A stretch of 64,000 nucleotides of DNA, taken from the NCBI GenBank assembly GCA_030704615.1, contig CM060731.1, positions 19,964,001 through 20,028,000 on the forward strand. Reading direction: 5' to 3'. Positions within the stretch are counted from its first letter, which is position 1, and each line of letters begins with the position of its first letter. Both the position numbers and the translations under genes were made by a program. Below the pieces are notes generated by a model, which had not been told where the DNA came from, did no database searches, and saw only the letters and a list, made by a program, of their open reading frames with translations. Source of the stretch: Takakia lepidozioides (lineage: Eukaryota > Streptophyta > Takakiopsida > Takakiales > Takakiaceae). This document shows, in pieces, positions 11,816 through 23,065 of this stretch.

Positions 11816-13490
11816 TCACCAACAGCATTTTCCAGAGACAAAATATGTCCTGAGGAGTTTTGAGGCCACTGACCTGCAAGGGACAGAGCTATTAGAGTAA
11901 AACTTGCGAATCAGGTCCACGAGCTCCTTCTCACTAAAGACCCGTACCTAGTATATGCAACTGCCAGATGCATCAGGCACCTCCAATGCAGAAATGTGAG
12001 CTTCAACCACATCCTCCACATGCGCATATGCAAACAAACCATTTTGTGCAATTTTGCACCCCTGCACACATGGACAGTTCACCATCCTTTTCAGTTCATG
12101 TTCATACATGTATACTATGTCATATAAATGAGGAGGACTCGGATCTTGTAAGACATCAAGTTGTCAAGCTTGTCCCCACAAGATCCATGCTCCCAGTTCG
12201 GATGGAGAAGAGGCGCAGAGTGAGGGGTTAAATAAGTTCAAGAAATGAGTGAAAGAGGAAGCGAGATCCAAGACAGACCCTTCAAGACAAGAGACAACAC
12301 TTTGCTCAAAAGGAGACTGACAATGCTAGCTCAAGGGAAACTACTAGCATCTTGTACAGCACATGAACATTTTTTCACATGATATTATAGAAGAACGAAT
12401 GGATGAAGATGGAAGTCTATGACTGGAAGGTGAAAAGAAACACACCTTTGAGGTTAATCATAGACTGGCTGGTGCTCACGACTTTGGGGCCCAACACAAT
12501 TGCAGGATTCGTAACCACCATATCCAGGCCTCTATCCGTTGACAAAGACCATGCTGCCTTGTCAGCCTTGTTTTTGAAAGAGGACACATAGCTGCATTAG
12601 GGACGAGAAGACACCCATGTCAGCACTCACAAAGGTCGCATATCAGATACAAGACAATCCATAGTGTCTAGGAAACTGATATGATGGACTTCAAACAGTC
12701 ATGGGCTGTGCAAGCCAAAAACTACTCTAGCCTTATCACTCAAGAATAAGTTCGTCCCCTGCCTACTGAGCACAGAAATTAAGGGACCAGGCATACTTGT
12801 TTTGATCGATATAATTCCAAATTACTCCAGCATTTTTCATCAATAGACTTCTCCCTTGTCATTGATTGTCCCAGACCATTGCTGACAGTGATGTCGTTAA
12901 GATCAGCCGTTTCACGAAGGATGCCTCCACGACATTTAAAGTTCCTCGCACTTCAATATCCACAATCTCAGCCTGCCATAATTAGCATATAATGGTGTTA
13001 GAATGAGACAAAACACAAAATACAAATCATACTGATATCCAAATATGTATTCTGCCGATGCTAAGTCCCAAATGTGAGTGTAAACCTTCCGATTTGCAGA
13101 GGTGAATCCTTGACCTTCAAAGGGGAGGTAAGTATATTGATTCCACAATGCTATAATGGCAACTCGTAGCCTACAAGTCGATTTTGCAACTGCTGAAGCA
13201 CCCCAACACTGCGAAAGGCATGAGTTGAAATGAAATTTACTTCTTCCTAAAAGGAAGAAGAAACTGGGTCTTTCCTCCAGATGAGATAAACCATATTGCG
13301 AGATGAGCGACAAAAGGAGGGCGGGATAGGGACACAGACAAGTCAGTGGATAGTTGGATATAAGATCGGTAGGCGACGAGGTATGGAATACTCCATCAAA
13401 GCCCATCACCACTTGGGCTTAGTCAAGAAGGTGGGCGTTGCGAGATTCAACGGCTGTTGCAAGTGCCATCAATGCAGCCGCTTCTCTGAG
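11816..13490 (-). pseudogene. Cinnamoyl-CoA-reductase-like SDR pseudogene, N-terminus missing
   Basis: Exon-like blocks on the minus strand are about 13490-13365, 12972-12797, 12591-12446 and 12061-11816. They encode pieces typical of the CCR/DFR extended short-chain dehydrogenase family: GFDGVFHTSSPT, IEVRGTLNVVEA, KRLILTTSLSAMVWDN, DEKCWSNLELY, DKAAWSLS, MVVTNPAIVLGP, AYAHVEDVVEAHISALEV, PDASG and FSEKELVDLIRKFY. Most exon borders are GT-AG, and phases match between the third and fourth blocks. Damage is clear: a TAA in the first block (after HLLD), a frameshift in the second and a TAG in the last. The nucleotide-binding N-terminal exon (GxxGxxG) was not found. The hAT-like element at 13672 lies just upstream on the gene's 5' side and may have cut it off. 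Confidence 0.75.
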
Positions 13491-13671
13491 CTATCATTTT
13501 GTGTGTCGCATTTATCATCCCCAGGAGAGATGGGGTGGGTGGTGGGGTGCTTGAAAGAACCGGCACTGGCCACTCTGTTTTTCTTTAACCCCTAAGCGAT
13601 GAGACCTGTTTTTGGATGGCAAGTGATATATGAGGCCCGGGAGTTGAATGCTGCCTCAGCGGGCCACCACC

Positions 13672-14034
13672 TAGGGAATTCCAAATAGGCCTTGATGTGA
13701 AATGCAGCGCAATTCACTTGATCAGATGCCAATTCAATTGAACTAACCCTAATTTGCAATTCAATTGAATCGCTAGTTGGCAATTCAATTGAATTGCTGA
13801 CTGCAATTCAATTGAATTGTAATCTATAATTTTTAACGCAGTTTTGTATATAATATATATAATATATTATCATGTGTATGTATATGTATATGTATCATAT
13901 ACACATATACATACGAGAGTATAAGATGAATATACATGCTGGCCCGTCTATTCCTGCTGCCCGTCCATTCTTTGCTTGTGGTAAGGCCTAAGTCACGACA
14001 TGAGTCGCGTACCCTAAAGGAGAGATATATACTA
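13672..14034 (+). repeat. Left terminal inverted repeat of the hAT-like element
   Basis: It contains several iterations of the palindromic word CAATTCAATTGAATTG and an alternating TATATGTATATG palindrome. Its reverse complement is at 18451-18824. Confidence 0.9.
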
Positions 14035-14050
14035 CACATATATACTAGTA

Positions 14051-14300
14051 GAGGTATCGTCATTAGGTTGTAGCCCTGTTTGATATATCTACAGAGGTAT
14101 AGTATTTCATTTTACAAGAAAAGTTGGCCAAATTAATCTATATTTATGCGGAGGTATCGTCATGAGACAGTAGCCCTGTTTAGTATACCACCAGAGGTAT
14201 AGCGCATGACTTACAAAGAAACCTGGTCAAATCAGCCTATATGCAGGTTGAGGTATCGTTATGAGGTAGTTGCCCTGTTTAGTATACCTACAGAGGGATT
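14051..14300 (+). repeat. Subterminal tandem repeat, about 100 bp, 2.5 copies
   Basis: GAGGTATCGT starts units at 14051, 14151 and 14250. Each unit also contains TAGCCCTGTTT (TTGCCCTGTTT in the third) and CAGAGG. Units are diverged by several substitutions. The position, immediately inside the left inverted repeat, fits subterminal transposase-binding repeats. Confidence 0.8.
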
Positions 14301-14702
14301 GGCAACGTACGCATTCTTATCTCTGTTTTTATCCCAGTCCTCGCTTGTTAGATTCTACAGCTGTTCATCGCGTAGCACTTGGCTACATGATGTCTATTGT
14401 TTCTGGTTTACTCAATAAGAAGAGTGGGATAGAAATGTCAAGTGAGTTTTTCATGGTACGTGTCATGGTTGGGTGGACAGGAAGAGGCCAAGGAAGAGGC
14501 AGCAGCAGAGCTGACACATTTGGTAAGGCAACCGTGTCCATCTTGAGTATGAATGATGCTGCACCCTCGGAAATACAAGATGCTTCAAGTAAGTTCAAAG
14601 AGCTTTCTTCTCTTTCTGGTGTGCTGGATATGTATGCGGAGGACAACTAATATCACCTTAGGTGCCAAGGCAGAAACAAACAACCAAACCCTATTTCATT
14701 TC

Positions 14703-14706
<4 letters not shown>

Positions 14707-14787
<81 letters not shown>
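14707..14787 (+). repeat. (CT)n microsatellite
   Basis: An uninterrupted CT dinucleotide run of about 80 bp inside the transposon. Confidence 0.97.
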
Positions 14788-14790
<3 letters not shown>

Positions 14791-15115
14791 TTTCTCCCTG
14801 TCCTCTAGGAAGCCTATTGACATTGGGTGGACTTGAAACGGGAGTACATTAATGTCTCTGTCACTAAATGCCGGCCTTCTGACCTCGTGTCCTTGTTTGT
14901 TTCGACCTTAAGCGTTTTGCTTCAGGTAAGGTAGTGCATTGGATTTAGTTGGAAAGCTTGGGGCCTTTCCCTCTTTAGAATATGCCTACACGGGCCATTC
15001 CCTGCAACTCCCTGGAGTGTGATCTCTGAATGGTAACAAACGGACTCCTACCGCTTGGGGGCAGCTCCTCCGCCCAAATTGGGCAGTCGTATGCTCTGTC
15101 TAGCATACTCGGCAC

Positions 15116-15818
15116 TTGGGCTCGGGTTGGTTCCTGTGCTTAAACTTATGGCGTGCGAAAACAATCAAAAATTTAGCTCCTATCAACATCAACACTCCTC
15201 AGGGTGATCCCTCACAAGTGGTTACTTATGCCAAATCTAGGGCTTCATGTGTAGTTTTTGGGGTGAATCCCAGGATGGACGATGTGTCCTTTAAAACTAC
15301 ATGCTCTACCTTAGGCTTGGATTTCATGGTTAATGGTACCATCTCAAGACTTGATAACAAGGGTACGTTGAAGGTTGCAATGACCAAAAGTGCTTCTAAT
15401 AGAGTCCCGCATCAATTCAATCTCAAAGAAGTTCGTTCGTGATTTCTTGTTTGACAATTGTGAAATGATCAACAAGGGTTTGAGGTACGAGCATAGTATC
15501 TGGCTAAAACTGAATTTGAAGGGCGGCATGAGTACTCTGCTGGACCTCTTTGTCCGTTGTGTTTACATGCCCACAGAGGGGACCCTGTGTGCAAACACGG
15601 AGGATGAAGAAGGGACAAACAATGATGGAGGAGATGAGGGAGAGGAGGAAGAAACAGATGACGACGATGCAGATGAGGAGGAGGAGGAGGAGGAGGGGGA
15701 GGGGGGGGGGGAGGGGAAGGGGGAGGAGGAGGAGGAGGAGGAGGAGGAGGAGGAGGAGGAGGAGGAGGAGGAGGAGGAGGAGGAGGAGCATGATGATGAT
15801 GAAGAGGAAGGAATGTAG
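15116..15818 (+). other. Two overlapping ORFs of unknown origin ending in an acidic microsatellite
   Basis: The ORF at 15116-15442 (108 codons) and the overlapping ORF at 15390-15818 (142 codons) are in different frames. The first has a plausible globular composition (TPQGDPSQVVTYAKSRA, KTTCSTLGLDFMVNG), but I do not recognise a family. The second ends in a Glu/Asp tract encoded by a GAG/GAT microsatellite at about 15672-15810. They could be pieces of one captured gene joined by a frameshift, or chance ORFs. Confidence 0.35.
15672..15789 (+). repeat. (GAG)n microsatellite with a G-rich interruption
   Basis: A GAG/GGA trinucleotide tract with a run of G at about 15700-15715. Confidence 0.95.
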
Positions 15819-16257
15819 AACAAATCGAATCAGGGCCTCTTTTTTGGCTACCTTCACCTTGTAAGTATGGAGAAAATTCTGAGACTTGTTTGTGTGTTTC
15901 TTCTTACTCTCTTTTTGACATTCTAGTTGCCTAAGAAAAGTGCCCAAATAATGGTACAAAGATATGGACTACACTACTCCATTGTAGGGAGGCTATGTCG
16001 CTATTGTCCTACCAAGAGGAATGTGGTTTGCAGGCTGTGTAGGCGCCGGGTGGTTTTCCTAGCCTCAAGTATAGCTCCCAGGAACCTTTGCTAAATGGGT
16101 GCATACAACATAAAAGTTGTAGGCCGAGGCTATGTACATATTTTGAGGCTGTGGATACAGTGACTGCTTTAGGATTAAGCATGTAAATGGGTACATTGGG
16201 AGTCCAATTCACTTACTCTTTGGCCATGTTGCTGATCTGGTGCTTGTGCATTTGTAG

Positions 16258-16377
16258 GATTTTAAGCAGAAGTATCCAGACGTGATTGTGCCAAACCCAC
16301 TAGAAGCCATTCAACAGCTGCGAAACAGGCAGTCGATGCTTCAGGATGTGGCCGATCTAGACCTTTGTGACTATGTG
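16258..16377 (+). pseudogene. Captured exon of inositol 1,3,4-trisphosphate 5/6-kinase (ITPK)
   Basis: Forty codons open directly after a splice acceptor (TTTGTAG) and end at a possible donor (GTGGTTGG). The peptide contains KQKYPDVIVPNPLEAIQQL followed by RNRQSMLQDVADLDL. This matches the conserved segment of plant ITPK enzymes, where a DPP-AI-L-NRQSMLQ block precedes the ATP-grasp region. ITPKs phosphorylate inositol phosphates on the phytate pathway. Only this exon is present, inside the TIR transposon, with the intron border retained, so the capture was at DNA level. Confidence 0.72.
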
Positions 16378-18450
16378 GTTGGTTTTAGGCCAGTACACAG
16401 TGCCTTCAACCAGCTCTTATATCTATTTGACCTGGAGTTTCGGTTTAGGGGCATCAATTTAATCAATTTTACTCACACTGAGAACCAAATTTTGAGTAAC
16501 CAGTCATATTGCAGACTTAAGTTAATTTAAATCTCAGTGATTGAGTGAGTGAGTCCACGGCAATGCCTGGATACATGAGAAGTTGACCTGCATTTTGTTG
16601 TTTTCCATTTCTTGCAACTTTTGGAATTTGAATATGGTCCTGGACGACCATCCGATCTGCTTCCTTCTTTTCATAGCCCCGTGTTTTCATTTTGCTCGTG
16701 TTGTTTGCAATCTGAGTATCCCGCAACAAAGAGGAAGATTTAAAGAACTTAGTTGATGAATTATGTTCTGCATGATTCCCACATCTGAGGAACAACGGAA
16801 TCACCAGTCATGAAGCAGGTTAGAGGTCTGCTACAAGTGGTCACTTGCGTATGGGCTAATATGGACTTGGTAGTGATCTTCCTGTGCAGACCGTTGTCCA
16901 TGTGCTTTTCAATCAATCTGCGGTTCCAGTACAAAAGAATGTAGAGGTATTGACCACAAGAGGAAGCAATATAACTTGGCATAGGGGCTGATATGGACTT
17001 GACATTGATCTTCCATGTGCACACCTCTCTCCATGTGCTGCTCATCCACCACTCTACCCACTGCCTGCGTATCGCTGGTTTGACTGAGTGACTGGTCACT
17101 AGATCACCAGTCACACCTTCATAGGAGTGGGCATGTGGCTTGCAAGTGTTGGGCTGCCAATAACAAACCCACTACAACGTTGCACTACAACCATAATCTC
17201 ATCACTATTGTAGAACTTAGCATTCATGCTCTCGATTCCCACTCCAGCCTTTCAAATTCCTCAACTTCCATTCAGTATCCCATGAACCCCACATGCAGCC
17301 CGAGTGTTATTACAATCACGTTATGTGCTTTGGTAAATACTGTTGTTGGAATGAGGCAAAGCCCTCAAACCTTGGCCAAATGTTTATGCAAACCTCCTTA
17401 AACTGCTTGTGAGGTAAATGGGTTTGATGTGCATGCCAGGGCTAGCTCCATCTCATTTTTTGGGGGACCCTTTGGGAGACAGATGGCTTACTCAGAAGTG
17501 CTTCAGCTTCCTCTGATTCACTGGCAAAAGATATATGGCTACCTCTGAAAGAAACAAACAATTTCAAACCTCACAATTGATGAATGGCTTCCCCTGCATC
17601 ATCATGTACTCCCCTGGCACTAGTATCTGGCCCCCATGACACAACCCCAGAGAAAACAAAAGACATGTTCATTTCGAGAATTATCTCCAATAATCTTGTT
17701 TCGATACCCTTGCAAAGGTATCATGTTGCAATTGGGCTGTGTGTTCGATAGAGAGTTTAATATATCAACTCTTAGACGTTGATACTCTTACAGTGGTATC
17801 ATGTTTGGTATATGTACATAGCCATATATTGGCACTATAAGGGCTTGGCAGTATGAAATTGGTTAGTGTCTCAAGGTGCAGATGAAACATGCTAACATAT
17901 TTAGATTGTAAGCAACACCCACCAGTCAAACTCATCCTCAGAAGAGATTGATACACAAAAATTTCTCAGGGTCGTTGGTGCGCAAGCTATCCTAAAATGT
18001 ATTAGCAAACCACAGTACACAGTGTGGGCAGGTTGAAGACAAACCATGTGATCAAGCTCTTTCTTTCAGTGTATGTGTTGAGGAGCGTTTGGTAACCCAC
18101 TCTACTACCCCTAAAGCTCTCTCCTCAAAACTCATGAGTCACCTGCACGTACACAAGAACTACAGCTTTAGCTAAAATGATATCTTTATCAATGATTGGG
18201 GAAACTCATGCCAATATGGGAATGTGCTTACTCATGGGCAGATCTTGTCATTTGGTGATCCAAGAAGGCTTCCATCATACATAGCGCCACCACCGCTCCA
18301 CCACCGCTCAACCCTAAACTTGTTGTTGCATTCTTCTCTCGTTACTTCTCGTCCTCCAACTGATTTGATCCTTTCACTTTTAGGGCACCTCTGCCCTAAA
18401 AACCCTTCATCACTTCATTTCTCTCTCCCTTTCCCCTCTCGCTCTCTCTC

Positions 18451-18824
18451 TAGTATATATCTCTCCTTTAGGGTACGCGACTCACGTCGTGACTTAGGCC
18501 TTACCACAAGCAAAGGATGGACGGGCAGCAGGAATAGACGGGCCAGCATGTATATTCATCTTATACTCTCGTATGTATATGTGTATATGATACATATACA
18601 TATACATACACATGATAATATATTATATACAAAACTGCGTTAAAAATTATAGATTACAATTCAATTGAATTGCAGTCAGCAATTCAATTGAATTGCCAAC
18701 TGGCGATTCAATTGAATTGCAAATTAGGGTTAGTTCAATTGAATTGGCATCTGATAAAGTGAATTGGCATCTAATCAAGTGAATTGCGCTGCATTTCACA
18801 TCAAGGCCTATTTGGAATTCCCTA
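18451..18824 (-). repeat. Right terminal inverted repeat of the hAT-like element
   Basis: Reverse complement of 13672-14034 with few differences, mostly near the CAATTCAATTG iterations, where this copy has an extra short unit. Confidence 0.9.
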
Positions 18825-18832
18825 CCACCACC

Positions 18833-19980
18833 CCCGCCCACCCCCTCCTACCCGCCGCCCGCCGCAGGGTCCATTGCTCTCCAAAACACTGTCATACATT
18901 CTCACTAAGCATTGGTGTATTGCACGCATCTATCATGCATGCCCCATGAATGTAAGAAAACAGCCATCACATCATGACTTTGCGTCATGTACATGTGCAC
19001 ATGCCTCCTCATACACATGTGTAGCGTGGCATTCCTTGCTTTGTTTTACCCTCCCGAGATTGCTTGAGAGCGGGTTGGCTGCTCAATCGAAGCTTCACAA
19101 CGGGATCCTGCTCTCGCTGGAGCAGCTTGCAGCAGAGCACACACACGGGAAGGATATCGATAGTAAAGCCTGATTGTTTTTCTGTTTGTTAGTTTATGCA
19201 AGGGGCAGGAGTAGACGGGTGTAGAGGGCGCTCTTGTTGAAACGCGCAATTCCAATGTTTACAACGGATGCCTGGATGGGTATGAGGCGCCTTCAACAAT
19301 ACTCCAGGCCCTCAAACAGAGTGGAAGCACAAGAAAAGCTTTGTCATGAGTGCACCCGCAATCGCAGGTAAGAGTTGACCATTTAGCTCCATTGGCAGCA
19401 GCACAAATCTGATCAATAGCTCACATGGACATCAGCAAGGTAGGAAACCACACCTTTCCTGAAGATGTCCTACAATGTACTGCATTTTCGAAGCTAGTAC
19501 TCATATATGTTGTAATGCCCTCAACCCAGTGGTAGCAAATGAGAGTTATTTGCAGATACAAGTCAAAATCTACAATAATTTAGTAATCCAGCTTTGAAGT
19601 TGCACTGGGTTGTTACAGATCTGGTGTTGGATTGTGATGGCTGCTTGAGCATATCTGGCAAACGGTGGCCAATGTATGCTTCGCAATTTACCTGCTTTCC
19701 ATCTCCACCTTCCAAATTTGTTGTTGGACATGCTGATTTACCAGTTTACTATCTTATACTTAATCAGATCGATAGGTTTTTAAGACTTTAGGTTTCCTGC
19801 AAGTTCATTTTGTTGGCTCCTCGATGGAATTTGTGTTACACTTTCTTTCCCTCCGTTGTTGCCTGAGCATGACAATGTCCAGAGCCTCTTCTTTCATTTG
19901 TTCTCATGTGTAAATCTGGCAGGGCGATCCACTGCTAATGAAGGTACCTTCTTTAACACATTTCAGCCTGTTTTTCCCTG
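18833..19980. other. No gene identified
   Basis: The segment next to the transposon is C-rich (CCCGCCCACC), then ordinary. No conserved coding segment or repeat was recognised. I searched here for the missing 5' exons of the reductase pseudogene without success. Confidence 0.35.
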
Positions 19981-19983
19981 TTA

Positions 19984-20300
19984 TCAGAATCGTCCCAGCA
20001 AGGCAAGGATGTATGCATGATTTGTGCAGAGCATGGATAGCTGAAGGAGCAGGGATAGAGTTTGGGTCTGGAATGAATACTTTTCTGACCCCAGTGCTTG
20101 TGGTGTGCTTGCGCAAGCCTGGCAGCCCTGGAAAAGGGCAAAGAGGTCTATGGTGACATCATCAAAGCCGGAATTGTACCTGGTGGGCATGTATGCCAAA
20201 TGTGGCAGCATTGAGGATGCAAAGGGAGTATTTGACAATATGGCTGAACGAGGTATGGTGTCGTGGAGGGCGGCGATGATCGCAGGATATGAAGCTGCAT
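19984..20300 (+). pseudogene. PPR/OSB-family pseudogene fragment
   Basis: Frame pieces read VWNEYFSDPSA (near 20070, PDF-motif start of OSB proteins), then ALEKGKEVYGDIIKAGIV, MYAKCGSIEDAKGVFDNMAE and VSWRAAMIAGY, which are L- and S-type PPR repeats. Frames shift between the pieces. The segment at 19995-20100 is also nearly identical to 55690-55765 inside the inner CACTA element, showing the family is dispersed. The order (OSB piece before PPR) is the reverse of the copy at 55 kb, so it is rearranged. Confidence 0.7.
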
Positions 20301-20448
20301 GCCTTCTGTTTGATTTTCTTATGTGTGTTTGCTGCTTTTAATGTTGAGTGCTTGTTTCCTGTGTGTTCCTCAAAGCAGTGCTCCAACAATGTGGTCTCGT
20401 GCCATTGTATGCATGGAGTAGCGGTTTCTCTTTGTTACGCATTACATT

Positions 20449-20475
20449 TTCACTCGTTCCCACGGGAACGAGTGG
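20449..20475. repeat. Short perfect palindrome
   Basis: CACTCGTTCCC and GGGAACGAGTG are reverse complements separated by two bases. A GC-rich segment with repeated CCGCTCACG words follows. It could be the end of an unrecognised transposon. Confidence 0.6.
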
Positions 20476-20734
20476 GAACGAGGTCCCAGGTTCGCGGTTG
20501 TGGGCCCCTACACCCTCTGGGGTGAGCATCTTTCCGCTCACGGATTGGCATCTTCCCGCTCACGTGAGCCGCTCACGGTCTAGCAATCCCCTGTTTGCTC
20601 TACAACCACAAGCACCACGGAAAAAACGTAACCACACCGAAACAACATTACATCAAATACAGGCAATCAGTTACACATCCACTCAGAGCACACATAAACA
20701 CGAAATACAGACATTGCAACTCAGTACCTGGATG

Positions 20735-20890
20735 TGAAGTTGGATGAACATTGGATGAATGGTGGATGGATGAAAAATGTTGGATGGATGGTGGATGAAT
20801 GTTGGTTGGATGTTGGATGCATGATGGCTGAGTGTGGGGCGAATGATGGATGATATATGTTGGAACATTGGATGAATGACGGAGGGACAA
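20735..20890 (+). repeat. GGATGAATGT-type minisatellite
   Basis: An irregular tandem array of GGATG[AG]ATG[GT]TG-like words of 10-14 bp. It explains the His/Ser/Pro-rich minus-strand ORFs here, which I do not treat as genes. Confidence 0.8.
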
Positions 20891-21885
20891 ATTTGAATGG
20901 TAGAATGGCTGATAGTTGAGGGATGGACATATGTTTTGGATGTGCGTATGTTTAAAGACTGGAAGTATTGTGGATCCACATAGATTGTATGAATGGACAA
21001 AATGAAAAAATTTATGTCCAGGAAATGTCTTATGTAGACAATGTTGGGAAGGGAGGCACACACTTGACGCAAGAGAAGCAATCTCCTCACAGTTGATGCC
21101 ATAGATATTCCTAAACAAGTGGAACCAGTCGGAAAATGTCTATGCACTAGAACTGGTGCTAGCACCGGACTAATGTCCATAAAGATCCTAGTTTTGCTGT
21201 CCACCTTTTCTACACGATCGAAGAAAACTAGAGGGGGAGAGTCGTAGAGAGTAAGCTCCGTAGCGGTAGCCTCCGCATAGCATGGTAACTCTAGGGGGGC
21301 AGGTGGGCTAGGGAAAAATTCCGGGAAAGCAAAGAAAAGAATACTTCTCTTCGTTTTTGGTGTCCTACAAAGTGGTAGTAGAAATCGATAAAGGCAGGGC
21401 AAGCTCGCATGAAAACAGCTCCGCATCCTCCTCCATGCCGAAGAAGTGTCTACCGGCGCTCTTACAGGCATAGAATGTTGCACCTACAAATGCACAGAAC
21501 GAATGGTTAAAAAACCATGAATCATTACAAAATTCAAGATCATAGTTACAGGAGAGCAGGAGACTTGGCAGGGCTCACCTGTTCCCAAAGACAAGTCCAC
21601 CGCCCGCCCCCCATGCCGGCTGCAAGTCTCCACCAGAGTTTGTTGAATGTTGCAGATTTCTCCCGAGTATCTCTCCAAGGGACACCATTCGTCCTTGTCA
21701 AGGTCCGCCCGGAGTCCACGTAATTGAACAAGACATCGTCCCCCACATGCTCACAGGTGGGGTCGATGTGTGCGGCAAGGTCTCTCAACTAGAACTCCGC
21801 AATACCAGGGAGGAGGGTGTCCTTTCGCAACCTCACCAAGCATAAAGCCTCGAACACCCGAGTCTGCATGCACGCCCCCCAAAAT

Positions 21886-23065
21886 TCAGTTTTCGAACAT
21901 GCATAATAAACTCAACCGAATGAAATTAGCAGAAGAGGCAGTCCACAACCCTGAATTCACCATCTGTCCGGGGAACTCTCCCTTGGAAAATGGAAGCGTG
22001 TTGATACAAGTCCATGTTTTGATGACCTTAAATCCGGAAGCCTTCATGTAACTGAAAAGGGTTATGCGCGCCAGCATGTCTTTTGTCTGCAAAAGAAGTA
22101 GAGCTCTTGCATCAGACAGAAATTTGTTGCTGAAAGAAAAAACCCACTGCCAGAAAAGGGCATCTGACTTGTTCCACAATGGCGTTGTGTTGGATGGGAG
22201 AACATCCGGCACAGGCAAACCATCTGGAATGTCCAGGACCACCAGGTCTGTTGCGTACGCTTGTTGGCTTCCATTCACCCATTCAGGCCTTTTGGTGACT
22301 TACTCCACATAACAAAAACAGTAGACCAGTTAGGAATATAACAGAATCTTCAACCAAGTGAAAAACATACCAGACAGAGTTTTGTGTGGGCACCTTTGTG
22401 AGGAAAGAAACCAGGACGTCCCAAGTCTTCGATTTCTCTCCTTTGAATGTGGATTTTATGGATTCCATCATTGCCAAGAAGCTCTCGTTAATCACCTCAC
22501 TTTCATATTGACCCAAAACCCGAGAAGGGTGCTCTCTGGCCTCGTAAAGCTGTTCTTTAGTTTTCAGAGTTCTCCTGTCCTTCCGAGTTGGAGAGGGCTG
22601 ACGCTCCGTGGTGTCCTGCACAGCCTGTTCCTACCCAGCCACAATCTTCCCCTTCCCCTTCCCATCACCTGCGCCCTTCCCCTTGCGTTTGGGAATGCTA
22701 TTTTTATCCGGCTCCTTTGCTGCGAGGGATTGAATTATTCTCTCTTGAATTTCCTTGTCACTGAGTGGTGCAAGAGCTATTGCATTGTCATTGAAGTTCC
22801 GCATGACCACCTCCTCGAATGGTATGTCATGTTTAGGCAAATCCAGGTACTAGCCACAGTCTTTGAAGTATGCCCTGCCCCAGTCCTTCGCAATCCCCGC
22901 AGTGTACATTGTCTTGTCCTTAGTGGGGTCCGCCCAAATGAAAATGAAATCCGGCTCATCACTGAGGTAATTGTCGGGAATGAGGACATGGTATATATAC
23001 CTGGAAAACACACCCAAAATAATAATTTCATAAAAGCCACAGTTTATCAGACACAAAGCAAGCAT
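21886..23065 (-). pseudogene. Decayed multi-exon ORF of unknown family, possibly methyltransferase-like
   Basis: From 23065 to 22283 one minus-strand frame stays open except for two stops (22850-22852 and 22631-22633), about 260 codons. It contains DEPDFIFIWADPTKDKT, RNFNDNAIALAPLSDKEI, a Lys/Gly-rich linker and SFLAMMESIKSTFKGEKSK. A second block at 22278-21886 reads VVLDIPDGLPVPD, FWQWVFSFSNKFLSDAR, LLLLQTKDML and YMKASGFKVIKTW. The second block has the alternating pattern of a Rossmann-type methyltransferase with a degenerate DPP-like motif. That is only pattern impression. The plus-strand ORF at 22358-23113 is its shadow. Confidence 0.4.

Larger units (their letters stand above)
13672..18824. 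mobile_element. 5.15-kb TIR transposon, hAT-like ends, carrying gene fragments
   Basis: The terminal inverted repeats at 13672-14034 and 18451-18824 are almost identical over about 365 bp. Both begin TAGGGAATTCCAAATAGG when read inward. The directly flanking sequences are CCACCACC (13664-13671) and CCACCACC (18825-18832), an apparent 8-bp target-site duplication. Eight-bp duplications with YARNG ends (TAGGG) are the hAT signature; such long repeats are more usual in Mutator-like elements. The interior has tandem repeats, a (CT)n tract, an acidic microsatellite ORF and an ITPK exon. No transposase was recognised, so it looks non-autonomous. The 8-bp repeat is low-complexity, so superfamily assignment is tentative. 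Confidence 0.82.

Noticed and set aside
15504-15959. Poly-Leu and poly-Ser minus-strand ORFs
   Set aside because: They are translations of the (GAG)n microsatellite on the other strand.
20648-21483. 266-codon and 156-codon minus-strand ORFs
   Set aside because: Large parts are translation of the GGATGAATG minisatellite and the remainder has no recognisable domain.
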